Source: Planctomycetota bacterium
GTDB lineage: Bacteria > Planctomycetota > UBA1135
Assembly (NCBI GenBank): GCA_027623295.1
Contig: JAQBXR010000001.1
Coordinates: forward strand, 180,760-244,759
Length of the DNA stretch: 64,000 nt
Direction of reading: 5' to 3'
The position numbers and the translations under genes were made by a program. Each line of letters opens with the position of its first letter. The first letter of the stretch is position 1. Below are positions 53,756-63,800 of the stretch, one piece after another. Under the pieces are notes generated by a model. The model searched no databases and was not told the origin of the DNA. It saw nothing but the letters and a program-made list of their open reading frames with translations.

Positions 53756-54580
53756 ATGGACAAGTCAGGCGTCATGCATCTGCCGCAATCCGCTTCACAG
53801 TTTTTATGGGTGTTGCGGGTGGTCTTGGTATTGCTGGCAAGTTGCAGCGCTGAGGAGAAATCCATACCTCTGGAATTGGTTTCCTGGACCGGAAATGATC
53901 AACAACCGGTGGCGTTAGATGAAGTCCTGAAGATTGAGTTCAATCAGGCCTTGGCCAAACCGGTTCGGGCAAGTTCTCTGCAGCTTGTCGACGAAGGAAA
54001 CCATCCGGTTGAGAACGTGACAGCTACCGTGGTGGGAAGGTGGTTGTACCTCACGCCTGCATTGCCGAAACGGGTGGACTTAGAAGACGGCAGCCTGAAA
54101 CCCGGACAAAGCTATGGGATTCTTTTACACGGCCTGCCATGGCTGCGAGCTCTCGCCTCTGCCGACGGGCAGTTGTTGCAGAAAGATTTGGTGTTGCGCT
54201 TCGTAACCGCCAGTGCCGCATCTCCAGGCGCTCTTGCGGGACGGGGGGTCGAGTCTTCTGGCTTAAGGTTGGACCGTCCTGGAGGCCCTGAACCCTTAAC
54301 CTTCCGTGGTGAGGAGCGGGTCATCCTTCTGTTTACCCGAGGAATTGATCCGCGTTCCATCGCCCAGCCAGCTCGATGGTTGGCCCAAGGTCAGCAAGAG
54401 GCCGTAGAGGTCACCCTCCGCCTGGTAGAGAACCAAATCGATGGCGCCAAGCTCGAGGTCCTGTTGCCCGAGTGGCGAGGCTCAGGTGCTTTAGAACTGC
54501 CGCCTGGTGTGGAAGGTCTCGGCGGTTGGCCATTGCCGGAATCCGACCGCATCCTGCATCTGATCCGACGCGCGCAATAA
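53756..54580 (+). CDS. Small Ig-like lipoprotein
   Basis: The product has 274 residues with signal and lipobox VLRVVLVLLASC (Cys30). It contains a Big_5-like segment (LDEVLKIEFNQALAKPVRASSLQLVDE) and a second beta-rich half (ERVILLFTRGIDPRSIAQPARWLA), so it looks like the Ig-like part of the giant lipoproteins without their long bodies. ATG 53774 is an alternative start. It begins 20 nt after the terminator. The function is unknown. Confidence 0.7.
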   Translation: MDKSGVMHLPQSASQFLWVLRVVLVLLASCSAEEKSIPLELVSWTGNDQQPVALDEVLKIEFNQALAKPVRASSLQLVDEGNHPVENVTATVVGRWLYLTPALPKRVDLEDGSLKPGQSYGILLHGLPWLRALASADGQLLQKDLVLRFVTASAASPGALAGRGVESSGLRLDRPGGPEPLTFRGEERVILLFTRGIDPRSIAQPARWLAQGQQEAVEVTLRLVENQIDGAKLEVLLPEWRGSGALELPPGVEGLGGWPLPESDRILHLIRRAQ

Positions 54581-54624
54581 GACGGTGCTTGGAATCACCT
54601 CTCGGCCGCGCAACAATCTGAGGG

Positions 54625-55620
54625 ATGAGCTGGTTTGAAATCCTGCAACAGGAGAGTCCTGGTCTTTACACGACATTTTTGATCGTGTGTGGAGCCATGG
54701 CTGGCTCCTTCGCCTCCGCAGCGATTTTCCGCATACCTCAAGAAGGGATGTCGATTGCAAGCCCGGCACGGTCGCATTGTCCCTGCTGTAAAGCCCAAAT
54801 TCGCTGGCACGACAACCTTCCGGTCGTCGGCTACCTGCTCCTGCGGGGACGCTGTAGAGACTGTAAAGCTAGATTTGGCCCGGGGTACCTCATCCACGAA
54901 GTTGGTTTGGCCTATTTGTTCTACCTCGCGGGCCATACTTGGCTTGCTGATCCAAGCCTAGGTGGAGGCCCAACGGCTCTAGGATTCGCCTTCGTTGCCC
55001 TCACCGGATTGTGGATTGCCATGGCGGTTGATTTCCGCCATTTCATCCTGCCCGATGGCATCACACTCGGTGGAATTCCATTTGGATTATTGGCTGCCTG
55101 GATGGTCCCGTCCTTCCACATCTGGCCGGGTCTTGGCACCATGCCGCTGGGCCTCGATTGGTTCGGAATTTCGCCGGATTTGCCGCCAAATCAACTCGCG
55201 CTCATTTCAGGAATCCTTAGTTCCCTTATTTCTTTCGGGTTCTTGTTTGGAATTGGTCGTCTGTTTTCTTATCTTCTACGGCAGGAAGCACTGGGCTTTG
55301 GCGACGTCAAGTACATCGCCGCTGTCGGTGCCTTCCTCGGCCTCGAGGGCTCCGTTTGGACTCTCGCTGTCGGCGTCTTTGCGGGCGCAGTGCTGGGCGT
55401 GGTGAACGTCGTGCGCATGATTTTGGTGGTTCGCCACCGACGTCAGACGCAGGGAAAGAGTCACACCTACTCACATTCGTTCGCACATGTCGGCTGGCTG
55501 GCTGGGCGGACCATTCCGTTCGGTCCGCCGTTGATTTTGGGGACCATCCTAGTTTTGATGGCTCCCGCATCCGTACACCAGTTCTTCCTTGAGACCTGGC
55601 CCCAGATCCTAAACGGTTAG
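54625..55620 (+). CDS. pilD: Prepilin peptidase / N-methyltransferase
   Basis: This inner-membrane aspartic protease cleaves type IV prepilins and type II pseudopilins. The 331-residue product has the tetra-cysteine zinc domain (CPCCKAQIRWHDNLPVVGYLLLRGRCRDC) and both catalytic aspartates (DFRHFILPDGIT and GFGDVKYIAAVGAFLG) among about eight membrane helices. TGAGGG lies before the ATG. A pseudopilin substrate candidate is encoded at 58418 and a GspC-like protein at 39454. Confidence 0.94.
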   Translation: MSWFEILQQESPGLYTTFLIVCGAMAGSFASAAIFRIPQEGMSIASPARSHCPCCKAQIRWHDNLPVVGYLLLRGRCRDCKARFGPGYLIHEVGLAYLFYLAGHTWLADPSLGGGPTALGFAFVALTGLWIAMAVDFRHFILPDGITLGGIPFGLLAAWMVPSFHIWPGLGTMPLGLDWFGISPDLPPNQLALISGILSSLISFGFLFGIGRLFSYLLRQEALGFGDVKYIAAVGAFLGLEGSVWTLAVGVFAGAVLGVVNVVRMILVVRHRRQTQGKSHTYSHSFAHVGWLAGRTIPFGPPLILGTILVLMAPASVHQFFLETWPQILNG

Positions 55621-55637
55621 ATTAAACCCGCATCTCC

Positions 55638-56327
55638 ATGAAGAAATCCGCACTTCTCATCGCCCTTCTCGCTTTGTCCGCACCATCTTGTCAAAGCCCA
55701 ATGCATCGTCAGATGCTTGACGACCAGGACCAGCAGCTCGCTGCTTTCAAAACCGACGCTGATAATCTGCGTTCTGAGCGTGACCGTATGCGCGCAGAAA
55801 ACGCAGCGCTTTCCGATCAGCTGAACTACGAACAACAGCGTGCTTTAGAAATCCAAGATCGCTTGACTGCACGTGAAGCTGCCTTCCAGCAGCAGAATGC
55901 CGAAGTCACTGACCTTCAGGCCCGCCTGGCAGGTTCTGGCGTAGAAGTCGAGTCCCGCGGAGGCTTCATTGTTCTCGGCATGGATTCCAATCTGACTTTT
56001 AATTCCGGAAAAGCTGAGCTCAATATAAAGGGCAAGTCCACCATGGATCTCGTCGCTGGGGTTCTCATGGAAAGCTATTCCGGAAAAACGTTCTGGGTAG
56101 AAGGTCACACCGATTCGGATCAGCCGAAGAAGTCTGGCTGGAAGAGCAACCTCGCTCTCTCTGTAAACCGTGCCCTCTCTGTTGCGGATTACCTCGTGTT
56201 CGATAAGGGCATTGAGTCGCAGTTCGTTCGCATCGCTGGTCACGGCGAATGGGATCCTAAGGAAGAAAACTCCACCAAAGAAGGTAAGGCTAAGAACCGC
56301 CGGGTCGAAATCCTGGTCCTTCCTTAA
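55638..56327 (+). CDS. OmpA-family peptidoglycan-binding lipoprotein with coiled coil
   Basis: The product has 229 residues: a signal ending LSAPSC, an N-terminal coiled coil (about residues 25-100, rich in heptads such as DNLRSERDRMRAENAALSDQL), then an OmpA-like domain (NLTFNSGKAELNIKGKSTMDL, WVEGHTDSDQPKKSGWKSNLALSVNRALSVADYLV, GEWDPKEENSTKEGKAKNRRVEIL). The lipobox is imperfect. It probably tethers the envelope to peptidoglycan. Confidence 0.88.
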   Translation: MKKSALLIALLALSAPSCQSPMHRQMLDDQDQQLAAFKTDADNLRSERDRMRAENAALSDQLNYEQQRALEIQDRLTAREAAFQQQNAEVTDLQARLAGSGVEVESRGGFIVLGMDSNLTFNSGKAELNIKGKSTMDLVAGVLMESYSGKTFWVEGHTDSDQPKKSGWKSNLALSVNRALSVADYLVFDKGIESQFVRIAGHGEWDPKEENSTKEGKAKNRRVEILVLP

Positions 56328-56363
56328 AAGAGTACCAAAGCCTCTTTATCATCTGCTAAGCTA

Positions 56364-56404
56364 AAGGCATCGAGCGATTCGTCGCTCGGTGCCTTCTTTT
56401 TTTT
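56364..56404 (+). terminator. Rho-independent terminator before the EF-G-2 gene
   Basis: AGGCATCGAGCGA pairs with TCGCTCGGTGCCT (13 bp, one wobble) around a TTCG tetraloop, followed by CTTTTTTTT. It ends the OmpA-type gene. The next gene starts only 23 nt after the T-run. Confidence 0.93.
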
Positions 56405-56427
56405 CTTTCTCAATCCAAAATAATCCC

Positions 56428-58410
56428 ATGTCCGCAACCGACATCCATAACATCACGTTTCTTGGCTCCTCCGACGCAGGAAAGACCACGTTGATTGAGA
56501 GGGTCGCGCACCAGTTTGGTGCCATCGACCGGGTGGGGACCGTGGAAGATGGCACCACCTTGTGTGACTTTTTACCGGATGAAAAAGAGAAGCGTCATAG
56601 CCTGTCTGCCGGAGTGGTGCATCTTGAGGCGCCATACGGCAAGTTGAACCTGATTGACACTCCCGGCTATCCCGATTTTGTTGCCGATGCCATCACCTCT
56701 ATGGGGGCTGCAGGTACCGCCGTCATTGTGGTTCCAGCGCGCGAGACCGGGGTCCCTTTTCATTCCCTTCAACTTTGGGAAATGGCTGGAGCACTTGGCC
56801 TTGCCCGCGCCGTCGTGGTGACGCGTTTAGATAGTGACAACCTGCACTTGGACAAGGTGATTGAGAATGTGCGTGAAGTTTTTGGACATCGGGTGGTGCC
56901 CTTTACCTTGGCCAATGAAACTGGGCCTGGCTTTCAATCGGTCTCGGTGGTGGAACAAGAAGAGGGAGAGCATCGCGATCATTTGGTTGATGCCGTGGTG
57001 GAGGCCAACGATGCGTTAATGGAGAAGTATTTGGAAGAGGGTGAAATTTCTCACGAAGCCTTGGAGGCCGCCTTCCCTCTGGCCATGGCAAAGGGAACTT
57101 TTGCGCCTCTGTTTTGCATCAATCCAACCAATGGGGTTGGCGTTTCCGAATTCGCCGATTTCATGGTGCGAGATTTTCCAAATGCCGCCATGCAACTCGC
57201 CGTAATGCACAGTGACAATATTGAGAGTGGCGCTGAGTCAGAACGCACCGTGGCGCGGGTGTGGAAAGTCTTAAGCGATCAACACCTCGGCCAGATTACT
57301 TACTTGCGCATTTTGCAAGGCACATTGGCGAGTGGCGATTCCCTGATTGATCCGCACGTAGGCAAGCCAGTCAAAATGAACGGGCTCAGCACTCTGTTTG
57401 GTGCCCGTCTAAACAGCGTGAGTAGAGTTGGCCCTGGAGACATTGTTGCCGTCACTAGAATCGATGACCTCTGCATTGGAGATGTCCTTGTGAGCGAAGG
57501 GGAGGGACACTTTCACAAGTTCCCATTACCAACGCCCTACACTTCCCGGGCGATTGTTCCTAAGGACCGTAACGCCGAGCAGAAGATCGGTCAGGAACTG
57601 CACAAGCTGGAGCGCGAAGATCCATGCTTCAAGACGCACTACAACGATGTCACCCACGAAACGATCGTGGAAGGCTTGAGTGAGCTGCATTTGCATGCGC
57701 TGCTTCACCGATTAGAGGTACGCGGCGTGGCAGTGGATACGCATTTGCCGCGGATCGCTTATCGCGAAACGATTACCTCTGCATCGGAAGGAACCTTTAA
57801 GCATAAGAAGCAATCGGGTGGTAAAGGCCAATTCGCTTCCTGCAGCATCCGCCTGATTCCACGGGAACGTGGTGCGGGCTATGAGTTCGTGGATAAGGTG
57901 GTTGGTGGATCGGTGCCGCGTCAGTTCATCCCTGCGGTGCAGAAGGGGGTGGGGGAACAAATGGTCAAAGGCGTAATCGCGGGTAGCCAGGTGGTCGACC
58001 TCACGGTTGAGCTGTACGACGGCAAGTTCCACGCGGTAGATTCCGATGAGCACTCCTTCCGGGTTGCCGGTGCGCGCGCACTGATGGATGGCTTCGAGAG
58101 GGCCAACCCCATCTTGTTGGAACCAGTTATGAAGATTTGGATTACCGTGCCATCGCGCTATTTTGGAGACGTCTCCGGCGATCTCAACTCCCGCCGTGGG
58201 CAGATTCACGGCCTGGAGTCGGCAGGTGACTTCCAAACGGTAGAGGCGGAAGCGCCTCTAGCGGAGCTGCAATCTTATTCCACCCAGCTTCGTGCTATGA
58301 CGCATGGGGAGGGGCACTTTAGTATGGAGCTCGCGCGTTACGCGCAAGTCCCGTCCCACCTGCAGGCCGACATCATGGCGGCGCAGGGAGAGGCGGTGGT
58401 CCATAGCTAA
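56428..58410 (+). CDS. EF-G-2 type GTPase paralogue with altered G domain
   Basis: I start at ATG 56428 (MSATDIHNITFLGSSDAGKTT); the track start lies inside the terminator. The 660-residue product keeps the P-loop but lacks the RGITI switch I, has DTPGYPDF (Tyr for the catalytic His of DTPGH) and VTRLD for NKxD, as in the EF-G-2 group of Thermus and actinobacteria. Domains III-V look canonical: YRETI, KQSGGKGQFASC, IAGSQVVDLTVELYDGKFHAVDSDEHSF, RRGQIHGLE and YSTQLRAMTHGEGHF. Probably not the main translocase; its role is unknown. A pseudopilin gene follows 7 nt downstream. Confidence 0.87.
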   Translation: MSATDIHNITFLGSSDAGKTTLIERVAHQFGAIDRVGTVEDGTTLCDFLPDEKEKRHSLSAGVVHLEAPYGKLNLIDTPGYPDFVADAITSMGAAGTAVIVVPARETGVPFHSLQLWEMAGALGLARAVVVTRLDSDNLHLDKVIENVREVFGHRVVPFTLANETGPGFQSVSVVEQEEGEHRDHLVDAVVEANDALMEKYLEEGEISHEALEAAFPLAMAKGTFAPLFCINPTNGVGVSEFADFMVRDFPNAAMQLAVMHSDNIESGAESERTVARVWKVLSDQHLGQITYLRILQGTLASGDSLIDPHVGKPVKMNGLSTLFGARLNSVSRVGPGDIVAVTRIDDLCIGDVLVSEGEGHFHKFPLPTPYTSRAIVPKDRNAEQKIGQELHKLEREDPCFKTHYNDVTHETIVEGLSELHLHALLHRLEVRGVAVDTHLPRIAYRETITSASEGTFKHKKQSGGKGQFASCSIRLIPRERGAGYEFVDKVVGGSVPRQFIPAVQKGVGEQMVKGVIAGSQVVDLTVELYDGKFHAVDSDEHSFRVAGARALMDGFERANPILLEPVMKIWITVPSRYFGDVSGDLNSRRGQIHGLESAGDFQTVEAEAPLAELQSYSTQLRAMTHGEGHFSMELARYAQVPSHLQADIMAAQGEAVVHS

Positions 58411-58417
58411 AGAATTC

Positions 58418-58969
58418 GTGCCAAACGCAACTGCTGAAACCTCGTCGTCAAGCCTGAAAGGGTTTGCGCTACTGGAACTTCTCATCTTCATTGTGGTCCT
58501 GACTGGACTGTCAGTGTGGCTGTTACCGGTTGCCCTGGAAGAGCGAAAGGACGAAAACCAGAAGCATGCGGTGGAGTACCTGCGCATGCTGGCGTCAGCA
58601 GAATCCCTTTGGATGTCAGAAGTAGGCACTTTCGTTGAGTTGCGCCAAGTGGCAGAATCGGTTCCAAACTTGCCGGGCCGGGCTTTGCATTTACGCACGC
58701 CAACCTTTGCCTTTGACCCGCCGATGCTCTTTGATGTCCTCGGCGTGGGACACCGCGGTGGGTATCGCTATCGCAGTGGTCACAATTCCGACGGCCGCAT
58801 TGTCGGATGTTGGGCTTGGCCAAACCTGCGCGAGTATTCTGGCTTGGCCACGTTTTGGTTGGACTTTAAAACCCAACAGGTTTTTGAAGCTCCCATTGCA
58901 GCATCGTGGAATGATACGCCTGGCACCCTGGCGCCCGATGCAACTGGCTTAACCCCAGTTCACGGTTAA
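58418..58969 (+). CDS. Type II/IV pseudopilin-like protein
   Basis: I start at GTG 58418, 7 nt after the EF-G-2 stop; the track start overlaps that gene in another frame. The product has 183 residues. The prepilin leader ends in LKG, followed by FALLELLIFIVVLTGLSVWLLP, with Glu at position 5 after the cleavage site, as in GspG/PilA-type proteins. The globular part has YLRMLASAESLWMSEVGTF, typical of pilin-like proteins where a short helix follows the stalk. The likely processing enzyme is encoded at 54625. Confidence 0.82.
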   Translation: MPNATAETSSSSLKGFALLELLIFIVVLTGLSVWLLPVALEERKDENQKHAVEYLRMLASAESLWMSEVGTFVELRQVAESVPNLPGRALHLRTPTFAFDPPMLFDVLGVGHRGGYRYRSGHNSDGRIVGCWAWPNLREYSGLATFWLDFKTQQVFEAPIAASWNDTPGTLAPDATGLTPVHG

Positions 58970-58975
58970 GCGCGC

Positions 58976-59746
58976 TTAAACTTGGAACAAGGCTGACGCA
59001 TTGGCGTGCGTAGAGGCCGCCATTTGCGCAACATCGCGGCCAAGTTCTGCAGCGAGAGCTTCCAGTGTGAACTTCACAAAGGCCGGCTCATTCGGCTGCC
59101 CACGTTTGCCTTGTGGCGCTAAAAACGGGGCATCGGTTTCGAGCAGCAAACGGTTTTCTGGAACCACTTTTGCCGCTTCGCGTAAGGCTGTCGATTTTGG
59201 ATACGTAACATTTCCTGCGAAGCTGATGTGCAAACCAAACCCAAGCAGCTCTTCCACCGCTTCCGGGCCTTCGGAGTAGCAATGCATGATGCCTTTGGTG
59301 TGTTCTCCCCGGGCGCGCAGAATTGGGAGCAACTCTTCGATCGCGCTACGGCAGTGCAGGATGACCGGCAGGTCGCGATCGCGGGCAATATCTAAGTGTG
59401 CTTCTAAAGACTTGCGTTGCGCATCGGGTTCCGCCCAATCGCGGAAGAAGTCCAGGCCGGTTTCGCCAATCGCCTTAAAGCTCGGATCTGCAGCGAGATC
59501 CTTCAGTGCGTCAATCCTGGAATCTAAATCGCCAATGGAGCCGACATCGTTCGGGTGCATGCCGACGGTTGGGAAGACATCGTCATGCTCGGCGGCTAAT
59601 TCGCGGCAGCGTTTTGCGTTTTCTAAATCAATCGCCACACAAATGAAACGGTCGACCCCGACTTCCCGCGCGCGTTCGATGCGAGGGAGTGCAGGGTTTT
59701 CTTCTTCCTTCCAGGTGAGGTGACAGTGAGTGTCGAACAGGCGCAT
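58976..59746 (-). CDS. tatD: TatD family metal-dependent deoxyribonuclease
   Basis: The 256-residue TIM-barrel hydrolase has the metal ligands of the family: FDTHCHL, GETGLDFF, LHCRSA, IMHCYSEG and LLETDAPFLAP. TatD proteins act as 3'-5' DNases in repair. It is encoded 3 nt downstream of the HEAT-like lipoprotein gene on the same strand and is convergent with the pseudopilin gene. Confidence 0.94.
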   Translation of the reverse strand: MRLFDTHCHLTWKEEENPALPRIERAREVGVDRFICVAIDLENAKRCRELAAEHDDVFPTVGMHPNDVGSIGDLDSRIDALKDLAADPSFKAIGETGLDFFRDWAEPDAQRKSLEAHLDIARDRDLPVILHCRSAIEELLPILRARGEHTKGIMHCYSEGPEAVEELLGFGLHISFAGNVTYPKSTALREAAKVVPENRLLLETDAPFLAPQGKRGQPNEPAFVKFTLEALAAELGRDVAQMAASTHANASALFQV

Positions 59747-59749
59747 GAT

Positions 59750-60718
59750 TTATTGCGGAGGCACGGGTAGGCCCTCGCGCACGCGCAACTCTCGCATGAA
59801 CTCCCAAGTGCCGGGGTCAATGTCGCGCGCCGGCATTTTATCAAGCAACATGCGATGCCCACGTTCTGGATCCAAATCTAGAATGGCAAGCATGGCTTCT
59901 TTGCGAATTAGAAAGTTGGTGCTTTCGGTATCGAACAAACTTTCAAGAATTGCCGGCGCCTCTCGGCTGCGATGTTCGCGCAAGGCACGTACCGCCAAGG
60001 AACGCGCACGTGGCTCCATCGATTCCTCAGTGGCGATGTCTAGGTAGAGCTCCATGACCCAAGGTTGGGCTTCTTCGCCCTCGACTTGCGGCAGTACCTG
60101 CTCCACATACATTTGTCGCATAAGATCGCGCGCACGGGTGTTCTCCAAGAACAGCAACTTGCGGCCACGCGCAAATCCTTCATGCATATCGATGCGCCAG
60201 AAAGCGTGGTGCGCCACTAGTCGCGGCTTGGCTGGCATTTCTCGGAAATCGCAAGTCCGGCACAAAGCCAAGGCGGCTTGGTCGTCCAAAACTTGGGTCG
60301 CGACCAACAGCTCCTGCTCGGTCAGCTCAGGGAGCACGAAGCGACTTTCCTGGATCCAATTGGACCACGGGAAGGCGTCGGCGCCGTCGAGAGCGGCCAA
60401 TGCATGCATGGTTAGCTCCAATTCGGCCTGCAATCCTGTTATTTCCTCGACCGTTGCATTCGTGTGGAGTCGCTCGGCGGCTGTGCGAGCCCGCACTCTC
60501 AAGGCATCAATCGCTTCCTCAGAGCTCGAGAAACTAGCTGCCAAGCTGCGCGAAGCCTCTGAAACAAAGGGACTTCCGGCATTTTCCGAAGAACAGCTGG
60601 TTGCGCCGAGGCTGAGGAGCCCTAGAAGGGTGAATGCCAACAATTGGCATGTTTTGTGCAATGGAGGGGGGGGGGTCAAGGTTCCTTTTCTCTGTTCGAT
60701 GTAAGTCTGTGTGTGCAT
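59750..60718 (-). CDS. HEAT-like lipoprotein with poly-C tract near its start
   Basis: From ATG 60718 the product has 322 residues: MHTQTYIEQRKGTLTPPPPL, then a signal peptide with lipobox LGATSC. TTG 60661 would give a more standard signal peptide (MHKTCQLLAFTLLGLLSLGATSC) and leave the C10 tract in the leader. The track start 61042 overlaps the divergent gene. The C-terminal half (SLAVRALREHRSREAPAILESLF, LIRKEAMLAILDLDPERGHRMLL) resembles HEAT-type helical repeats. The function is unknown; it is co-transcribed with tatD. Confidence 0.65.
   Translation of the reverse strand: MHTQTYIEQRKGTLTPPPPLHKTCQLLAFTLLGLLSLGATSCSSENAGSPFVSEASRSLAASFSSSEEAIDALRVRARTAAERLHTNATVEEITGLQAELELTMHALAALDGADAFPWSNWIQESRFVLPELTEQELLVATQVLDDQAALALCRTCDFREMPAKPRLVAHHAFWRIDMHEGFARGRKLLFLENTRARDLMRQMYVEQVLPQVEGEEAQPWVMELYLDIATEESMEPRARSLAVRALREHRSREAPAILESLFDTESTNFLIRKEAMLAILDLDPERGHRMLLDKMPARDIDPGTWEFMRELRVREGLPVPPQ
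60666..60675. repeat. Homopolymer of ten G/C at the start of the HEAT-like gene
   Basis: Ten consecutive G on the + strand (C on the coding - strand) encode the PPPP of the N-terminus if ATG 60718 is used, about 43 nt into the gene, or fall in the leader if TTG 60661 is used. Tracts of this length slip during replication. Confidence 0.9.
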
Positions 60719-60800
60719 GGTGTTTAGTTTGTTAAACTTTGCCGACAGCAATCCTCGAGAGCCATCCCGAGGACCTCTAGGCCGCCCCGACTTGGTCATT

Positions 60801-63800
60801 GTGAAGATACTCCCTTCCCTAAGCAAAATTCTTGCCACATCCTGCCTTCTTGCCATTTTCACGGCATGTGGCAGCTCCTCCGACAGCGCCGCTACCGTCG
60901 CTGAGTTTGGATTGTCCGTTTGTTCGCTCGGTTGCAATGGAAGCTCGTTTTCCACCAGCACCCATGCCGCGAACCAGGACATTACTTTCACGTTTAACGA
61001 TGTGGTGGATCCTTCAACAGTGAACTTCTCGTCGATATCCATTGTCGATAAAGCTACTGGAGTCTTTCCAACGGGTAGCTTTATTGTGAATGGTAAGGTG
61101 GTCGTTTTCCAACCATCGTTGAGTCAGACGGATGCCGGAACCCTGTTCGGATTCTTGACCGATGCGACCTATCGCGTACAGATTCTTGACGACGCAAGTT
61201 CCAATGCAGTTGCTGCCGTTTCGGGTCGCCTAAATCAAACTTTCATTACTGGCGATATCACCATTATCGAGCCGGTGGACTTAGTGCCTGGGTCCCCTTC
61301 CTTGATCGAGATTTCGCCGGACCCAGAAGCGGTTCCGACCACGCGCGATTTCCCCATCGTTTTGACTTTCGGCGACCTTATGAACACGCTGCAGATGGCG
61401 AACCCTCAAACTGGGGAAAGCACTCAGATTTCGATTGTGGTGGTCGATACCGCAGCTGGAACCGAGATCGCCATGCCGGGTTTCTTTGTCGCTGAATTGA
61501 ATCGTTCGACTTTGCTTACCACGGTTACTTTCACTCCTTCGGTCCCGTACCCGGGCAGCAAGGGCGGTTCGCGCTTTTTGCGTTTGAGTGTGTCACAACA
61601 GATCTCGGATTTTGGCGGTAACCTGCTTTCTAACCCAGGCTCTACCAATTTCGCTCTTCCTAACATCCTTCAGCAGCCTGGCACTTTAAAGGAAGCCTTC
61701 GCCGATGGCGGGCAGGAAGACAGCATGGGAAGCACCGCATCTCTCTGGGCTGCCAGCGCAGGCAACTTGAATAGCGGATTCGACCCGGTAACCAAACTTC
61801 ACCGTGGTGGTGGTTCTGGAATCCTCGGTTCCTATGTTGCGGACTCAGGTCTGCAGACCTTGAACACGAACGGTGACCTGAATTTCCCTTCGGAGTTGTT
61901 GGGCGAAGACGTCGGCGTGCTGGGCGGCTTTTATCCTTTCACTGAGGTGCAGATTCTCAGCGGCTCGCGCATAGAGGCCATCGGTGCAAACCCATTGCGT
62001 CTGTTTAGCCAAGGCCGCATTTTGGTCGACGGCGTAGTCGACATTGCAGGTGCTTCCGCTCCTTCTCACACCGGTAAGGTGTTTGCGACGAACGAATGGG
62101 AGAACGATACCCTTGGTCTGATTACGGAATCTCCTCTTGGACGTCTCATCGATCCCTTCGGCGGCGATGACTTTGCGCTCGGTGGATTTGGCGCAGCAGG
62201 TAACCTCGGTGCTGGTGATGGGGGATCCGGTGGAAAAGCCTGGTATCACCTCGGCATTGAGTTTCTCGTTGGCGATCTTTACCTCCGCGGTGAGCAAGCC
62301 AACTGGTTTAACGGTGTCTCCGCTGGATTCAATCCAGCCAAATCCCGTTTCCCTGGCGGCTTCGGCGGCGGCGTCGGTGAGGATGTAGACGTCTACTGTG
62401 GTTCGAATGCAGGCGGCGTGGGTGGTATTGCTCCGGTCGGCAAACCGTCGACAGGTTCAGGTGCTAACCAGCACATCGACCAGGACAACGGTTCCGGAAT
62501 GGGCTCTTGGTGTTGGCCTCCGATTGCCAACCAAGTGACTGATAGCACCTTCTCTAACGGTGTCACCATCACTACGCACCCAACGGCCTTTGCCGGTGGT
62601 TCCCCAACCGCTTTTGGTGGCTTTTCGATTCACCGTTCGCGCGGCGGCGGCGGCGGCGGTTACTGGACCAGCGGCGCACGCGGGATCCACTTCGATGCAA
62701 CCAGCACTGATCCATTGGGTCTTCCTTTGCTTGTCCCTGTCATCGATGAAGATGACGCCATCTTCGAGTTCAACAGCACCGAACTTGGCGACGATCGCCT
62801 GCTTTGGGATTCCCGCCTCGGTGGCGGAGCAAGTTTGCCTGATGCCGATGGTGGCCGTTATGTCATCCCTGCAAACACCGAAACCCTCAACCCTGAGCTA
62901 GGTCTCTTGCTTGGCGGCTCTGGTGGCGGTGGTGCCGGCATGAGTGAGCACGGTTCGATTGAGGACCGCTTTGGAGTCTTCGCAGATGGCGATGTAGGCA
63001 CCTACCGCAACAACCCCGGTGGCGGTGGCGGAGCTGGCGGTGGCGCAGCCCAACTGCACGCTGGATCCAGCTTGAGCATCAACGGAGAGATCAATGCTCC
63101 TGGTGGCCATGGAGCAACCAGCGAGTTTATGGCTTCCGTTCCCTTTGCCGACATCGACGCGATTGACTTCGGCCCTCCTGGAGATGCAGGTGGTGGTGGT
63201 GGATCCGGCGGTTCCATTTTGCTGCAAGGTGGCAGCTTGGTGCAGGCTTCCCTTGATGCAGTCAATGTAAACGGTGGTGACGGTGGCCTTGGTGCTGCTG
63301 GTAACCACGGTGGCGATGGCGGCAGTGGCCTAGTGCGGGTCGAAACCGCGACCGGCACGGAATCCCTTTCTATTTTGGAAGGAATGGTGACTCCAAACGA
63401 AGCGGTGGAACTGACTCCGATTGGTTTGGCCGGTCAAGCCAACATTGGCACCATTGCAGTCTCTATGCCAGGCATCCTTGGCGATGTCACTGCTGGCGAT
63501 GGCACCGTCTTTAACGGCAACGCAAGTGGTGTGCGGTCGCGCTGGTATGAGCCTTCCGCAGGGGTGCAAAACATTGTGGTTACGGGATGGCAAATCGAAG
63601 TGGAGTACTCCATCGATGGCGGTGTCACTCCTCTGACCTTGAGTTTTAGTGACACCTCGCCCACCGACCCGGACACCACCGAAATTTGGATTGCTCTACA
63701 AGGTGGATGGATGGCTTCTGGTCAATCCACTGCAGAAAGTCCAGTCTTGGTCACCACCACGGCATGGGTTATCCCAAGCGTGAATGGTGCGACCGACGGT

